Positions 14,203-21,692 of a stretch of DNA of 21,859 bases are shown in pieces. Numbering within the stretch: position 1 is the first letter of the stretch; every line of letters begins with the position of its first letter. The stretch is from IMG/VR virus record IMGVR_UViG_3300033571_029222, positions 1 through 21,859 of that record. One strand, given 5' to 3'. The notes beneath the pieces are model-generated. The model saw nothing but the letters and a program-made list of their open reading frames with translations, was not told the origin of the DNA and did no database searches. This stretch comes from a virus. Both the position numbers and the translations under genes were made by a program.

Positions 14203-15598
14203 CTTTCACTCCCTTGAATTTAGAACTAAAATCCTGACGTTCTCTATTTCCAAATGTATTGATTGGCTTATCATCATCAATTCCCGAATCAATCAAGTCT
14301 TGTGCATTACTCTCTACATCATACAATCTCATCTTCGTTCTGTCAACACCAACGACGAACTTTTTGTTGATGCCAGGATCGTTGTATCGATTTTTCAACT
14401 GTTTAACCATTATCTGTCCAAGCTGCTGCAATTCTTCTGTGCTGATTAGAGCAAACATAAAGTCTGCCGTTGCAGGAAGACCAAAAGATTCACTAGTATC
14501 TTCTAGACCGACATCAGAATTACTATAACCGGATCTGGTTGTTTGTGTAGCTGAAACAATAGGAACAGCGAATTCAACTGCAAGTCCACGAAGTTCTTCA
14601 GCAATCGACTTAATGTAAGTGTATGAGTTTACACTGCTTCCCATCTTCAGTCTACTTGAACAACAAATATTCAAATAGTCAATAAAGATAATTTTTGGAC
14701 GAAAGTTCTTTTTAAGTTGTAACTCATTCAACAATGATCGAAAATGCAATGCACTAGCTGATGCAGTTGGATATTCTTTAATGATAAGTTTACCATGGGT
14801 TTTGCTTTGAAGAGCAGAAAATCTTTTTGAATAGTCTTCTTTGGGAATTACATGCAAATCATTGATACTGATATTCAATAGGTTTGCATCGATTCTTTCT
14901 GCAATTTTTTCTTCAGCCATCTCCATTGTGATATAAAGAACATCATGGCCCTGAGAAATACACGATGCAGCAACATGACACATGAAAAGAGACTTACCAA
15001 CACCAGTCCCAGCAAGAGCGATATTGAGTGTTTTGTTAGGTAGCCCACCTTTTGTAATCTTGTTGAAGTAATCCAAGTCGAAGGGAATTCTCTCTTCTTT
15101 CTGATGATAAAATTCAAAACGTTTTTCATAATCATTAATATAATCGTGACCAACATTGTTGTCAAAAGAAACTCCTAGAGCATCAGAAAGAATCTTAGGA
15201 ATCTCACCTTTTGCTTTATTAGTTTTTTTATTGTCTAGAATGTTAACTGATTCCATAATCGCATTATACAATGCCCTATCTTGGCAAAACTTTTCAGTCT
15301 GTTCAGTTAACCACTGAGTTTCTGTAGGTTCATCTTTATGTTTATGGATTTCATTGACTAATTCTACACAACCTCTGACTTGTTCCTCAGTTAATGTTTT
15401 AGATTCTACGAAGTTGATGACCAATGCTTCTTTAGTTGGCATCTTCTTGTACTTTTCAATAAAATCTTTAACTTCCTTGAAAATATTTTTCTCTGTTGTA
15501 TCAGAAAAATATTCTTGTTCGATAAAAGGCATTACCTTTCGAGTGTAATCTTCATTATAGATCAGATTTTTCAGAATAGAATGTTCGAGGCGATTCAA
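14198..15598 (-). CDS. 41: DnaB-like replicative helicase (T4 gp41-like)
   Basis: 466 residues, close to T4 gp41 (475). The start is TTG at 15598: GGAAGG lies five bases before it, an in-frame stop closes off anything further upstream, and no ATG is available. The N-terminal ~150 residues are the helical primase-interacting region. The RecA-like motor follows with Walker A AGTGVGKS (196-203), TMEMAEE (224-230), Walker B IIFIDYLN (303-310) and SATQTTRSG. It unwinds DNA 5' to 3' as a hexamer ahead of the phage polymerase and primase. It overlaps the preceding small gene by 44 bases, so translational coupling is likely. Confidence 0.92.
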   Translation of the reverse strand: MNRLEHSILKNLIYNEDYTRKVMPFIEQEYFSDTTEKNIFKEVKDFIEKYKKMPTKEALVINFVESKTLTEEQVRGCVELVNEIHKHKDEPTETQWLTEQTEKFCQDRALYNAIMESVNILDNKKTNKAKGEIPKILSDALGVSFDNNVGHDYINDYEKRFEFYHQKEERIPFDLDYFNKITKGGLPNKTLNIALAGTGVGKSLFMCHVAASCISQGHDVLYITMEMAEEKIAERIDANLLNISINDLHVIPKEDYSKRFSALQSKTHGKLIIKEYPTASASALHFRSLLNELQLKKNFRPKIIFIDYLNICCSSRLKMGSSVNSYTYIKSIAEELRGLAVEFAVPIVSATQTTRSGYSNSDVGLEDTSESFGLPATADFMFALISTEELQQLGQIMVKQLKNRYNDPGINKKFVVGVDRTKMRLYDVESNAQDLIDSGIDDDKPINTFGNRERQDFSSKFKGVKV

Positions 15599-15923
15599 AA
15601 TTACCTTCCATTAAAATGATTTCAGAGAGAATGTCACCTAGCATTGTAACACACTTTTCATCTTTTTCTAACTCATTTTTGGCATAATTAGCAGAATCTA
15701 CTATCATATAACCAAATTTAAGTGTAGCCAGATAACCTTGTTCTTCTACGGCGGCATTCGTATAATAATATAAAACACCAGCATAAGGACCTTTTAGAAT
15801 CCTTATGCCAGTCAAATCAGTATCGGGAAAATCGTGAAACTGGAAGTCCTCATCAAGCTTCAGTTTCTTCGGTTTCTTCCAAAATTGAAGTATTTCCCAT
15901 AATATTTCCGTAAGCGATTTCAT
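15555..15923 (-). CDS. Small conserved protein between uvsX and the helicase
   Basis: Up to 122 residues. The only ATG (15923) lies 71 bases inside the end of uvsX, and its first ~23 codons read the uvsX tail in another frame. A later non-ATG start (for example CTG 15863) just before KLDEDFQFHDF would remove most of the overlap, so the start is uncertain. From DFQFHDFPDT onward the sequence looks like a real beta-rich protein (GIRILKGPYAGVLYYYTN, TLKFGYMIVDS), and I recall similar small proteins in this position in marine T4-like phages. It ends 44 bases inside the helicase gene. Function unknown; a replication or recombination accessory is suggested by position only. Confidence 0.7.
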   Translation of the reverse strand: MKSLTEILWEILQFWKKPKKLKLDEDFQFHDFPDTDLTGIRILKGPYAGVLYYYTNAAVEEQGYLATLKFGYMIVDSANYAKNELEKDEKCVTMLGDILSEIILMEGNFESPRTFYSEKSDL

Positions 15924-16917
15924 ATTTTTTTCTCACAAATTCTTTAAATTCTGGATTTTTAAGAATATCTTTCCAAAACTCCTCTGTCTGTGTAGCATCA
16001 AAACGATATTTCTTATCTGAAATTTCACCCGTTTCTTTGTTCACTTTCGAGTACCAACCATTGCTTGGTTTGATTACAAAGTCACCCTCAAGGGCTACAT
16101 CCAAGAGCCCGGAGTATTTCTGAATACCGCCTTCGAACGAAACAGCGATAGGAATTTTTGATTTTTCTTTGACATAACGAGATTTCTCCACATTAATAAT
16201 AAAGTTATATCCAGTAATTTCAGTACCATCTTTTTCTTGTTGTCGACCAAGAATAAAGATATTGTCGGCTGAGTAATAAGAACCTGTTCCACCACCAACA
16301 ATATCCTTTGGAAACATACCGATTTCTTTATAGGTATGATTAACTACAACCATGGGAATATCTTTGATGGTTAGATGAGGCGTTATCATTCGAAACAAAC
16401 TTTTAACTTGTTTCGCTCTGCTCATATCTGCAACAGATTTTTGATCCAGTGCATCTTCAACTTCTTTCTTTGATGCAAGATTACCGATTGAATCGACAAT
16501 AATCATTACCCTTTCACCACGCTCAATTGTTTCTAATTGCTTCATGATATCGAATTTCAATTGCTCAATATCGGTAATGGGTGTGTGAAGGACTCGCTCA
16601 GTGTTGATGCTGAATGTATTGAAGTAAGACTGAGGAGTACCAAACTCAGAATCGTAAAATAAAAGAACAGAATCTTCATATTTCTCCATATATGATTTAG
16701 CCATAAGAAGACTAAATGCTGATTTAAAATGTTTAGAAGGACCAGCCCACATAGTTAAACCTGGAGTAAGACCACCGTCCAGTCTACCACTCAATGCTAC
16801 ATTCACCATGGGAATTCCTGTAGGAATCATATCCTTTTCATTAAAGAATTTCGATTTTGAAAGAATCGATGCATCTTTAATTGTGGAATTCTTTTTAATT
16901 TTATCCAATAAACTCAT
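15853..16917 (-). CDS. uvsX: UvsX RecA-like recombinase
   Basis: 354 residues, similar to T4 UvsX (391) but shorter at the C-terminus. Walker A is GPSKHFKS (59-66), matching the characteristic UvsX form GPSKxFKS rather than bacterial RecA. Walker B is VMIIVDS (137-143); FYDSEFG (87-93) and the GGGTGSYYSAD loop (DNA-binding L2 region) follow. It forms filaments on single-stranded DNA and drives strand exchange for recombination-dependent replication. ATG 16917 has AAGGAAA ahead and lies nine bases after the polymerase stop. The acidic tail (EETEETEA) resembles the regulatory acidic C-terminus of RecA proteins. Confidence 0.95.
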   Translation of the reverse strand: MSLLDKIKKNSTIKDASILSKSKFFNEKDMIPTGIPMVNVALSGRLDGGLTPGLTMWAGPSKHFKSAFSLLMAKSYMEKYEDSVLLFYDSEFGTPQSYFNTFSINTERVLHTPITDIEQLKFDIMKQLETIERGERVMIIVDSIGNLASKKEVEDALDQKSVADMSRAKQVKSLFRMITPHLTIKDIPMVVVNHTYKEIGMFPKDIVGGGTGSYYSADNIFILGRQQEKDGTEITGYNFIINVEKSRYVKEKSKIPIAVSFEGGIQKYSGLLDVALEGDFVIKPSNGWYSKVNKETGEISDKKYRFDATQTEEFWKDILKNPEFKEFVRKKYEIAYGNIMGNTSILEETEETEA

Positions 16918-16926
16918 AATATTTCC

Positions 16927-19467
16927 TTAGAAAAAGCTGTCTAATGAATTCGTTTTTTCTGCTGACCAACCAATACAATCTAGAATGATCTTAACTGGCT
17001 CAAGAAATGCCTTTTCAAATTGTAAATCATAATCAACATAATTGTCAAGATTAAATTCAGATGGCAATCTTGTCGGATAAGAAATCACGGTATCATCAAT
17101 AGGATTAGGCTTCTTTAGATATGTGAACTTCAATTTTTCACCTTCTTGAATTTGAGGATACTTTTTAGTTAGTCCATTCTTATTCAATAGATGATTGTAG
17201 AGAAGTGCGCCTTTCACATGTATTGGTGTACCTTTAGTATATATTATCTTAGTATCTGAATATTTGTCGAGTCCATTAACTGATCGAGGAAAAGAAATTT
17301 CTTCTGGAGGTAATTCCACAAATTCTTTTTTAAAGTCCTCAATAAATTTTTGTACCGAAGTTTCATCAGATGTTACTGTCAATTTAATGACATCTTTCAT
17401 TTTCTCACGAATAGCTGATGGAGTAGACGATTTAACCATTTCTAAACCCATAACTTTCATTTGAGGTTCGTTATATTGAACACCCTCATTATTATATACA
17501 TTTAGAATGTATCGCTTCTTTGCTGTCCAAATACCTTTATCAGACAAACCCTCACGTTTCATTTGCATTTTTTGCGCGTATGCATGAACATACTGAGCAA
17601 GTTCAGAGTAACTATTATCAATGAACGGTTGAATTTTATCCTCGCAGACACGATCCATGAAGGAGATAATTTTCGAAGTCTCTTTCTGTCCAGTAAAAAC
17701 TTTGTCAACAAGTTCACCAAGACGCAGATAAATCGAGTCTGTATCTGAAGCAATAACATAATCTACTCCATCCGTTTTCAATAATGAGTTCATATATTGA
17801 TTTAGCTTGTTTTCAATCCATCGAATGGACAACTGACCCGCTGAAGTAACAGCGAGGGCTTGTCTTAAATCGTAGAATCGAAAATATTGTGAACCCATCG
17901 CTCCATATGCAGAGTTTAGTGAAACTTTTTTGGCTAATTGTAGATTATCATATCGAGAAATTCTATTTTTAATCTCTACTTTTTTACTTGAATCTTTTTC
18001 TTTTTCATACTCTTGCTTTGCTTGAAGCATCAACTTTTTGAATTTCTTTCGATCTTCATACATTTCTTCGAGCATCTTTGGCAAGAAACCTCGTTTATCT
18101 GTACGAAAGAATTGTCCATTCGGTGTTAGTGTAACACCATTCAAAGAATCAGTATTAATCTCTTTGTTTAGAAGTTTTTCAACATTGACACCGCGACTGA
18201 TAATTCCAAACATTTCTTGATTATAGTCTTTAGGCTCAACCAAAGTTTCTGGTGAAATATTATATTGCATCATCAAATGTGGATACAGACTATTCAAATC
18301 GAATGATGCTACCCAATCGTGCATACCAATCTGTGGATCTTTTACATATGCACCTTCAAAGGGAGCATCTTTTTCACTAAATTCTCTAGGTGGAACAGCA
18401 ATACCCTTTTCGATTAGATTATTATAAATTAGTGCATCCCACATTCTCGTTTGTGTGAAAATATCATCATAATTTGATTTTGTATCATATGCAAGAGTTA
18501 GTCCCAACTCAATAAGCTTTAATTTATTCTCAAGCTTCTCGATAAGCTCAACGTCTTTGATATTATACTCAATAAATTTTTGATAATTCAAACGATAAAG
18601 TTGATGGAGATTATCATATTCATCATATGACAATTTGCTTTCGCCCAGTTCAACATTAGCAATGTTATCTAAACGATAATTCTCCTGTGATTTGCCACCA
18701 GGAGCATACCATTTATAAAGCTCAATGTAATCTAAAGAGGAAATGCCATAAATTTCATATGCGGTTAGTTCTCGTCCTTTAATATGAGCAGTTCTCTCAT
18801 TCACAAGATTCCAAGGTGAAAGCTTTTTCATCTCGTCTTCACCAAGGAGTTTCTCAAATCGATTGATTAGATAAGGAATATCAAAAAACTTTGTATTCCA
18901 ACCTGTGATTACATCAGGATAATCTTCTACCCAATCTTTGAGAAAGCTTTTACATAAAGTCCATTCATCAACACATTTAATATAGGAAACGTTACTTTGT
19001 TGATTATGAAATTCTTGACAGCCATAGACTTTCATTTCTCCATTGAGTTTTTTGATTGAGATTGCTGTAATTGGCTCAGTTGCTTTGTATGGGTCAGGAA
19101 AGCCATTTTCCGACCCGACTTCGATGTCGATAACTGCAATGTTAATTTTCGACTGATCCCATTCGACCATTCCTTTGAACTCATCAGCAATAAAGGCGTA
19201 TTCATATCGATTATTCCCATAAATTTTAAAATTATCTACTTCTTCATATCGTTTAATAAAATCTCTACACTCACGAATAGAGTCAAACTTGATTTCTTCA
19301 AGAGGTTGATCTTGAAGATTTTTCCAGAGATTGTTTTTCTTCGTTTCAGCAGGCAAAAACATTCTCGGCGTATAAGAAATTTTAAGTCTTACACGCCGAG
19401 AATTTTCAACACCTCGATACAAGATGTTGTTACCTACACAAAGTACATTTGTGTAAAATTTATTCAT
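16927..19467 (-). CDS. 43: Family B DNA polymerase (T4 gp43-like)
   Basis: 846 residues (T4 gp43: 898). The 3'-5' exonuclease has DIE (114-116), NTKFFD (191-196) and YNIKD (301-305). Polymerase motifs are DLNSLYP (390-396, motif A), KKVSLNSAYG (513-522, motif B) and SDTDS (574-578, motif C). All catalytic acids are present, so both activities should work. The C-terminus, SLDSFF, resembles the short peptide with which T4 gp43 binds the gp45 sliding clamp. ATG 19467 shares one base with the preceding stop (TAATG). The gp44/62 clamp loader and gp45 are not in the window. No intein or split, which are known in this gene in some phages, is seen. Confidence 0.96.
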   Translation of the reverse strand: MNKFYTNVLCVGNNILYRGVENSRRVRLKISYTPRMFLPAETKKNNLWKNLQDQPLEEIKFDSIRECRDFIKRYEEVDNFKIYGNNRYEYAFIADEFKGMVEWDQSKINIAVIDIEVGSENGFPDPYKATEPITAISIKKLNGEMKVYGCQEFHNQQSNVSYIKCVDEWTLCKSFLKDWVEDYPDVITGWNTKFFDIPYLINRFEKLLGEDEMKKLSPWNLVNERTAHIKGRELTAYEIYGISSLDYIELYKWYAPGGKSQENYRLDNIANVELGESKLSYDEYDNLHQLYRLNYQKFIEYNIKDVELIEKLENKLKLIELGLTLAYDTKSNYDDIFTQTRMWDALIYNNLIEKGIAVPPREFSEKDAPFEGAYVKDPQIGMHDWVASFDLNSLYPHLMMQYNISPETLVEPKDYNQEMFGIISRGVNVEKLLNKEINTDSLNGVTLTPNGQFFRTDKRGFLPKMLEEMYEDRKKFKKLMLQAKQEYEKEKDSSKKVEIKNRISRYDNLQLAKKVSLNSAYGAMGSQYFRFYDLRQALAVTSAGQLSIRWIENKLNQYMNSLLKTDGVDYVIASDTDSIYLRLGELVDKVFTGQKETSKIISFMDRVCEDKIQPFIDNSYSELAQYVHAYAQKMQMKREGLSDKGIWTAKKRYILNVYNNEGVQYNEPQMKVMGLEMVKSSTPSAIREKMKDVIKLTVTSDETSVQKFIEDFKKEFVELPPEEISFPRSVNGLDKYSDTKIIYTKGTPIHVKGALLYNHLLNKNGLTKKYPQIQEGEKLKFTYLKKPNPIDDTVISYPTRLPSEFNLDNYVDYDLQFEKAFLEPVKIILDCIGWSAEKTNSLDSFF

Positions 19468-19763
19468 TAAAACTTGGGAATAGTCGATGCGATTTGAATG
19501 CCTGAACCAAACATCTTATTATATTCGTTGGTCAGTTCCGTCATAGGAGTATTCGTGCATAAAATATCTTGCACATGAAATGTAATTCCAGTATCAAATT
19601 CTTCACTGTATTCCAAAAAAGGAATAAATCCCATTGCTGGTCCATCTTTTGTCGGCTGTACAATAACCTGTACTGGTTTTTTTAAGATAACATAATCACC
19701 CTTTGTTGAAAGATCTCCGATCAAGGTTTGATTAGTTTTAAATGTAATTAGTTTAACGGTCAT
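19467..19763 (-). CDS. LSm-like small phage protein upstream of DNA polymerase
   Basis: 98 residues with ATG 19763 in a four-base overlap with the preceding stop. The pattern of short strands (KLITFKTNQTLIGDLS, YVILKKPVQVIVQP, GFIPFLEYS, ITFHVQDILCTNTP) followed by a helix TELTNEYNKMFGSG resembles a small LSm/Hfq-type barrel protein common next to the polymerase in marine T4-like phages (family recalled, not searched). A role in RNA binding is therefore possible. Its place directly before gene 43, where T4 has the translational repressor regA, makes an autoregulatory or RNA-linked role attractive but unproven. Confidence 0.7.
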   Translation of the reverse strand: MTVKLITFKTNQTLIGDLSTKGDYVILKKPVQVIVQPTKDGPAMGFIPFLEYSEEFDTGITFHVQDILCTNTPMTELTNEYNKMFGSGIQIASTIPKF

Positions 19764-19987
19764 ACTGGAATCCTTTCACTTTCATCAAAAACACCAAGAG
19801 TAAGCCAACGCTTAGGAAAAAGCATTTCCCTCGACTCAAAATCTTTTGGATCGAAATTGGGATCGTCCACAAGACCAATAAGTTCAATCAAATTATCGTA
19901 TTCTCTACGATAAAAATCATATTTCTGTGCAGAAATAAGTTTATACTTCTTTACAAGATACTCACCAGCTTTATTGATATTATCCAA
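19760..19987 (-). CDS. 75-residue hypothetical protein
   Basis: A short ORF tied to both neighbours: it overlaps the upstream MazG-like gene by eight bases and the LSm-like gene by four. The likely start is TTG 19987, with GGAG about 11 bases ahead; no suitable ATG exists. The sequence is helical at first (KAGEYLVKKYKLISAQKYDFYRREYDNLIELIGL) in two halves, then mixed, with KRWLTLGVFDE near the end. I do not recognise it. Conserved operon position and tight coupling support expression. Confidence 0.6.
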   Translation of the reverse strand: MDNINKAGEYLVKKYKLISAQKYDFYRREYDNLIELIGLVDDPNFDPKDFESREMLFPKRWLTLGVFDESERIPV

Positions 19988-20252
19988 TTTGAATACTACT
20001 CCATTGTTTTAGTTTAACAAATTTAGCACTTTTAGCAAGCAAAACATTATCATGTGAAACTATTTGTTTCTCAATCAAAAGTTCAAGCATAGCCAGAAGA
20101 TCACCGACTTCTTCTTCTAAATGTTCACGATTGGTTTTCGGCTTACCTGGTTTGTAATTATCGATACCGAATCGTTCACATTTACTGACGGCTTGAATAA
20201 CTTCTGCACATTCTTCTTGTACAATAAGAAGCAATTCTTTAATGTCACTCAT
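19980..20252 (-). CDS. MazG-like nucleotide pyrophosphohydrolase
   Basis: ATG 20252, one base after the upstream stop, was preferred over a TTG at 20279 that would overlap the previous gene. The 90-residue helical protein has the all-alpha NTP-pyrophosphatase motif: EECAE early in the first helix, then EEEVGDLLAMLELL, giving the EExxE...ExxD magnesium-binding set. Such enzymes hydrolyse (d)NTPs or related nucleotides to monophosphates. In phages they are thought to adjust nucleotide pools or, as proposed for MazG, alarmone levels. Notably the gene before it also carries a domain of this superfamily. Confidence 0.75.
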   Translation of the reverse strand: MSDIKELLLIVQEECAEVIQAVSKCERFGIDNYKPGKPKTNREHLEEEVGDLLAMLELLIEKQIVSHDNVLLAKSAKFVKLKQWSSIQIG

Positions 20253-20253
20253 T

Positions 20254-20799
20254 TTACTTGGATCCGACGAACTTGTCAAGACTTGGAGGTTGCCATCCTT
20301 CAGGTTTCATCACTTTGCCATCATTATTCTTCAAAACTTTACCAGTTTGAACATCGATCTTAGCCAAGTTACTACGAGCAACTTCATCCCATGCACCATA
20401 GACATCAAAACCTTTCATCTTACAATATCCAAGAATAACCCAAATCATATCCATACATGCATCGAGTTGTTCGACATCATCATCTTTTTTCAGTCCATCC
20501 TGAAATTCCCAAAACTCTTCTTTGATGAGATTTCGGTAAAGACTAATATTTTCAGGAGATGTTTTTTGATCACAAGCTTCGATAAACGTATGGACATCAG
20601 CATAAAAATCAGTTTCAATTTTTTTCAATATAATTACTCCATCTTTTTCAGAAATATCAAGTTTAGTTCCCTCAAACCATTTCATCTCTTCACAGAGTTC
20701 ATCTGGCAATTGTAGAATAGCAGAACCGTCATCAAGAAGTTCAACGACTTCACCTGTATAAGTTTTAGCTTTCAATTGATACTCTCTTCCATTCATCAT
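20254..20799 (-). CDS. AbrB/MazE-like domain fused to MazG-type pyrophosphohydrolase
   Basis: Residues 12-60 (GEVVELLDDGSAILQLP, then KWFEGTKLDISEKDGVIILKK) have the strand pattern of a SpoVT/AbrB or MazE swapped-hairpin domain, usually DNA-binding. Residues 65-150 form an all-alpha NTP-pyrophosphatase with EEFWE (94-98), EQLD (110-113) and D117, followed by a tail with GKVLKNNDGKVMKPEGW typical of the HisE-like phage branch. Substrate unknown; nucleotide-pool cleaning or metabolite signalling are candidates. The ATGs at 20799/20796 overlap the upstream gene by ~35 bases. TTG 20775, with a purine-rich GGAAGAGAG ahead, is a real alternative start and keeps both domains. Confidence 0.7.
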   Translation of the reverse strand: MMNGREYQLKAKTYTGEVVELLDDGSAILQLPDELCEEMKWFEGTKLDISEKDGVIILKKIETDFYADVHTFIEACDQKTSPENISLYRNLIKEEFWEFQDGLKKDDDVEQLDACMDMIWVILGYCKMKGFDVYGAWDEVARSNLAKIDVQTGKVLKNNDGKVMKPEGWQPPSLDKFVGSK

Positions 20800-21121
20800 T
20801 TACTTTAACCCAAAGACGATTATCTTTACCAACAGACATTTCAACTTTGTTTTGGTACTCTACATTAGAATGAGAGATGAGAAAGCCGTTACCTTCTAGT
20901 GTAGAAGGTTCTCTCTTTTTAGGATTTCCTTGCAACATTAGTGTCGTTGGTGTTTCTGGTGCAAGGTGTGAAATGTCTTGCTTAGGCTGTTCAGGTGCAG
21001 GAATATATTTTGTTTCTTGATAGTGTTTCTCAACAATCATCTTGCCTGCTGCAACACCACCAACAATAGTTCCAAAGATTCCAGCCTTTCTCAAAAATCC
21101 TCTTCGTGTATTCATACTCAT
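20765..21121 (-). CDS. Small protein with twin-arginine-like leader
   Basis: 118 residues. The start at 21121 overlaps the deaminase stop by four bases; ATG 21115 is also possible. TRRGFLRKAG (5-14) followed by a hydrophobic stretch (GIFGTIVGGVAAGKMIV) is a good match to the S/T-R-R-x-F-L-K Tat signal. No clear AxA peptidase site follows, so it may act as an anchor. The remainder is a Pro-rich linker (about 40-70) and a compact end with HSNVEYQNKVEMSVGKD and LWVKVNDEWKRV, probably a small beta domain. A Tat-type leader implies export or membrane insertion of a folded protein by the host. Function unknown; strange company for nucleotide enzymes. Confidence 0.65.
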   Translation of the reverse strand: MSMNTRRGFLRKAGIFGTIVGGVAAGKMIVEKHYQETKYIPAPEQPKQDISHLAPETPTTLMLQGNPKKREPSTLEGNGFLISHSNVEYQNKVEMSVGKDNRLWVKVNDEWKRVSIES

Positions 21122-21561
21122 GTTTTGTTCACCTCAATATTACATTTTTTTAAAAATTCAATACCATCATCACTCCGATATGTATTACGATAATAAACAG
21201 ATTTGATTCCGCTCTGGTATATAAGTTTAGCACAATCTAAACACGGAGAGTGGGTAATAAACATAGTAGCACCATCACCAGATTCGGTAGATTTAGCTAA
21301 CTTAGCAATTGCATTCGTTTCAGCATGAAGCACCTCCGGTTTGGTTTTTAAAGTTGGACCATCTCCTTGCATATACGGCAAGGTCGGTATGATCACATCT
21401 TCACAATCATTGTCCCAACCAGAGGGCATTCCATTGTAACCAATAGAGATGATGCGATCATCTTTTACAACAATCGCACCAACATGAAGACGCCGAGCAG
21501 TTGAGAGTTCAGCAAAAGTCTCAGCGACCTTCATGTATGCATTAACAAACTTTTCTTTCAC
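21118..21561 (-). CDS. cd: dCMP deaminase
   Basis: 147 residues with the zinc-dependent cytidine/deoxycytidylate deaminase signature: HAETNAIA (79-86, His79 zinc ligand and Glu81 proton shuttle) and SPCLDC (105-110, zinc ligands Cys107 and Cys110). GYNGMPSGWDN (41-51) is typical of phage dCMP deaminases. It converts dCMP to dUMP for thymidylate synthesis. The start is GTG 21561, overlapping the rubredoxin stop as GTGA; the next Met (residue 10) would cut into the conserved N-terminal helix. T4 dCMP deaminase is longer (193). Confidence 0.9.
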   Translation of the reverse strand: MKEKFVNAYMKVAETFAELSTARRLHVGAIVVKDDRIISIGYNGMPSGWDNDCEDVIIPTLPYMQGDGPTLKTKPEVLHAETNAIAKLAKSTESGDGATMFITHSPCLDCAKLIYQSGIKSVYYRNTYRSDDGIEFLKKCNIEVNKT

Positions 21562-21692
21562 AGGACCTCAAACTCATCTTTACCAACACCACATTCTGGG
21601 CAAAGCCAGTCTTCAGGCAGTTCATTGAATGGAACATCACTGTGTTCTTCATGAACATAACCGCATACTACGCAAACATGTTCAGGTATCAT
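21558..21692 (-). CDS. Rubredoxin
   Basis: A 44-residue protein with CVVCGY (7-12) and LPEDWLCPECGVGKDEFE (25-42), which is the CxxCGY...WxCPxCG rubredoxin iron site (Cys7, Cys10, Cys31, Cys34). It carries one iron and transfers single electrons. The spacing between the two Cys pairs is shorter than in free rubredoxins and nearer to the rubredoxin tail of rubrerythrins. ATG 21692 overlaps the stop of the rubrerythrin-like gene (ATGA), so it is most likely the electron donor of that protein, encoded separately. Confidence 0.88.
   Translation of the reverse strand: MIPEHVCVVCGYVHEEHSDVPFNELPEDWLCPECGVGKDEFEVL

Noticed and set aside
14875-15165. 96-residue minus-strand frame inside the helicase gene
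   Set aside because: It has no ribosome site, an unnatural Leu/Ser/Thr-rich composition, and lies over conserved helicase motifs.
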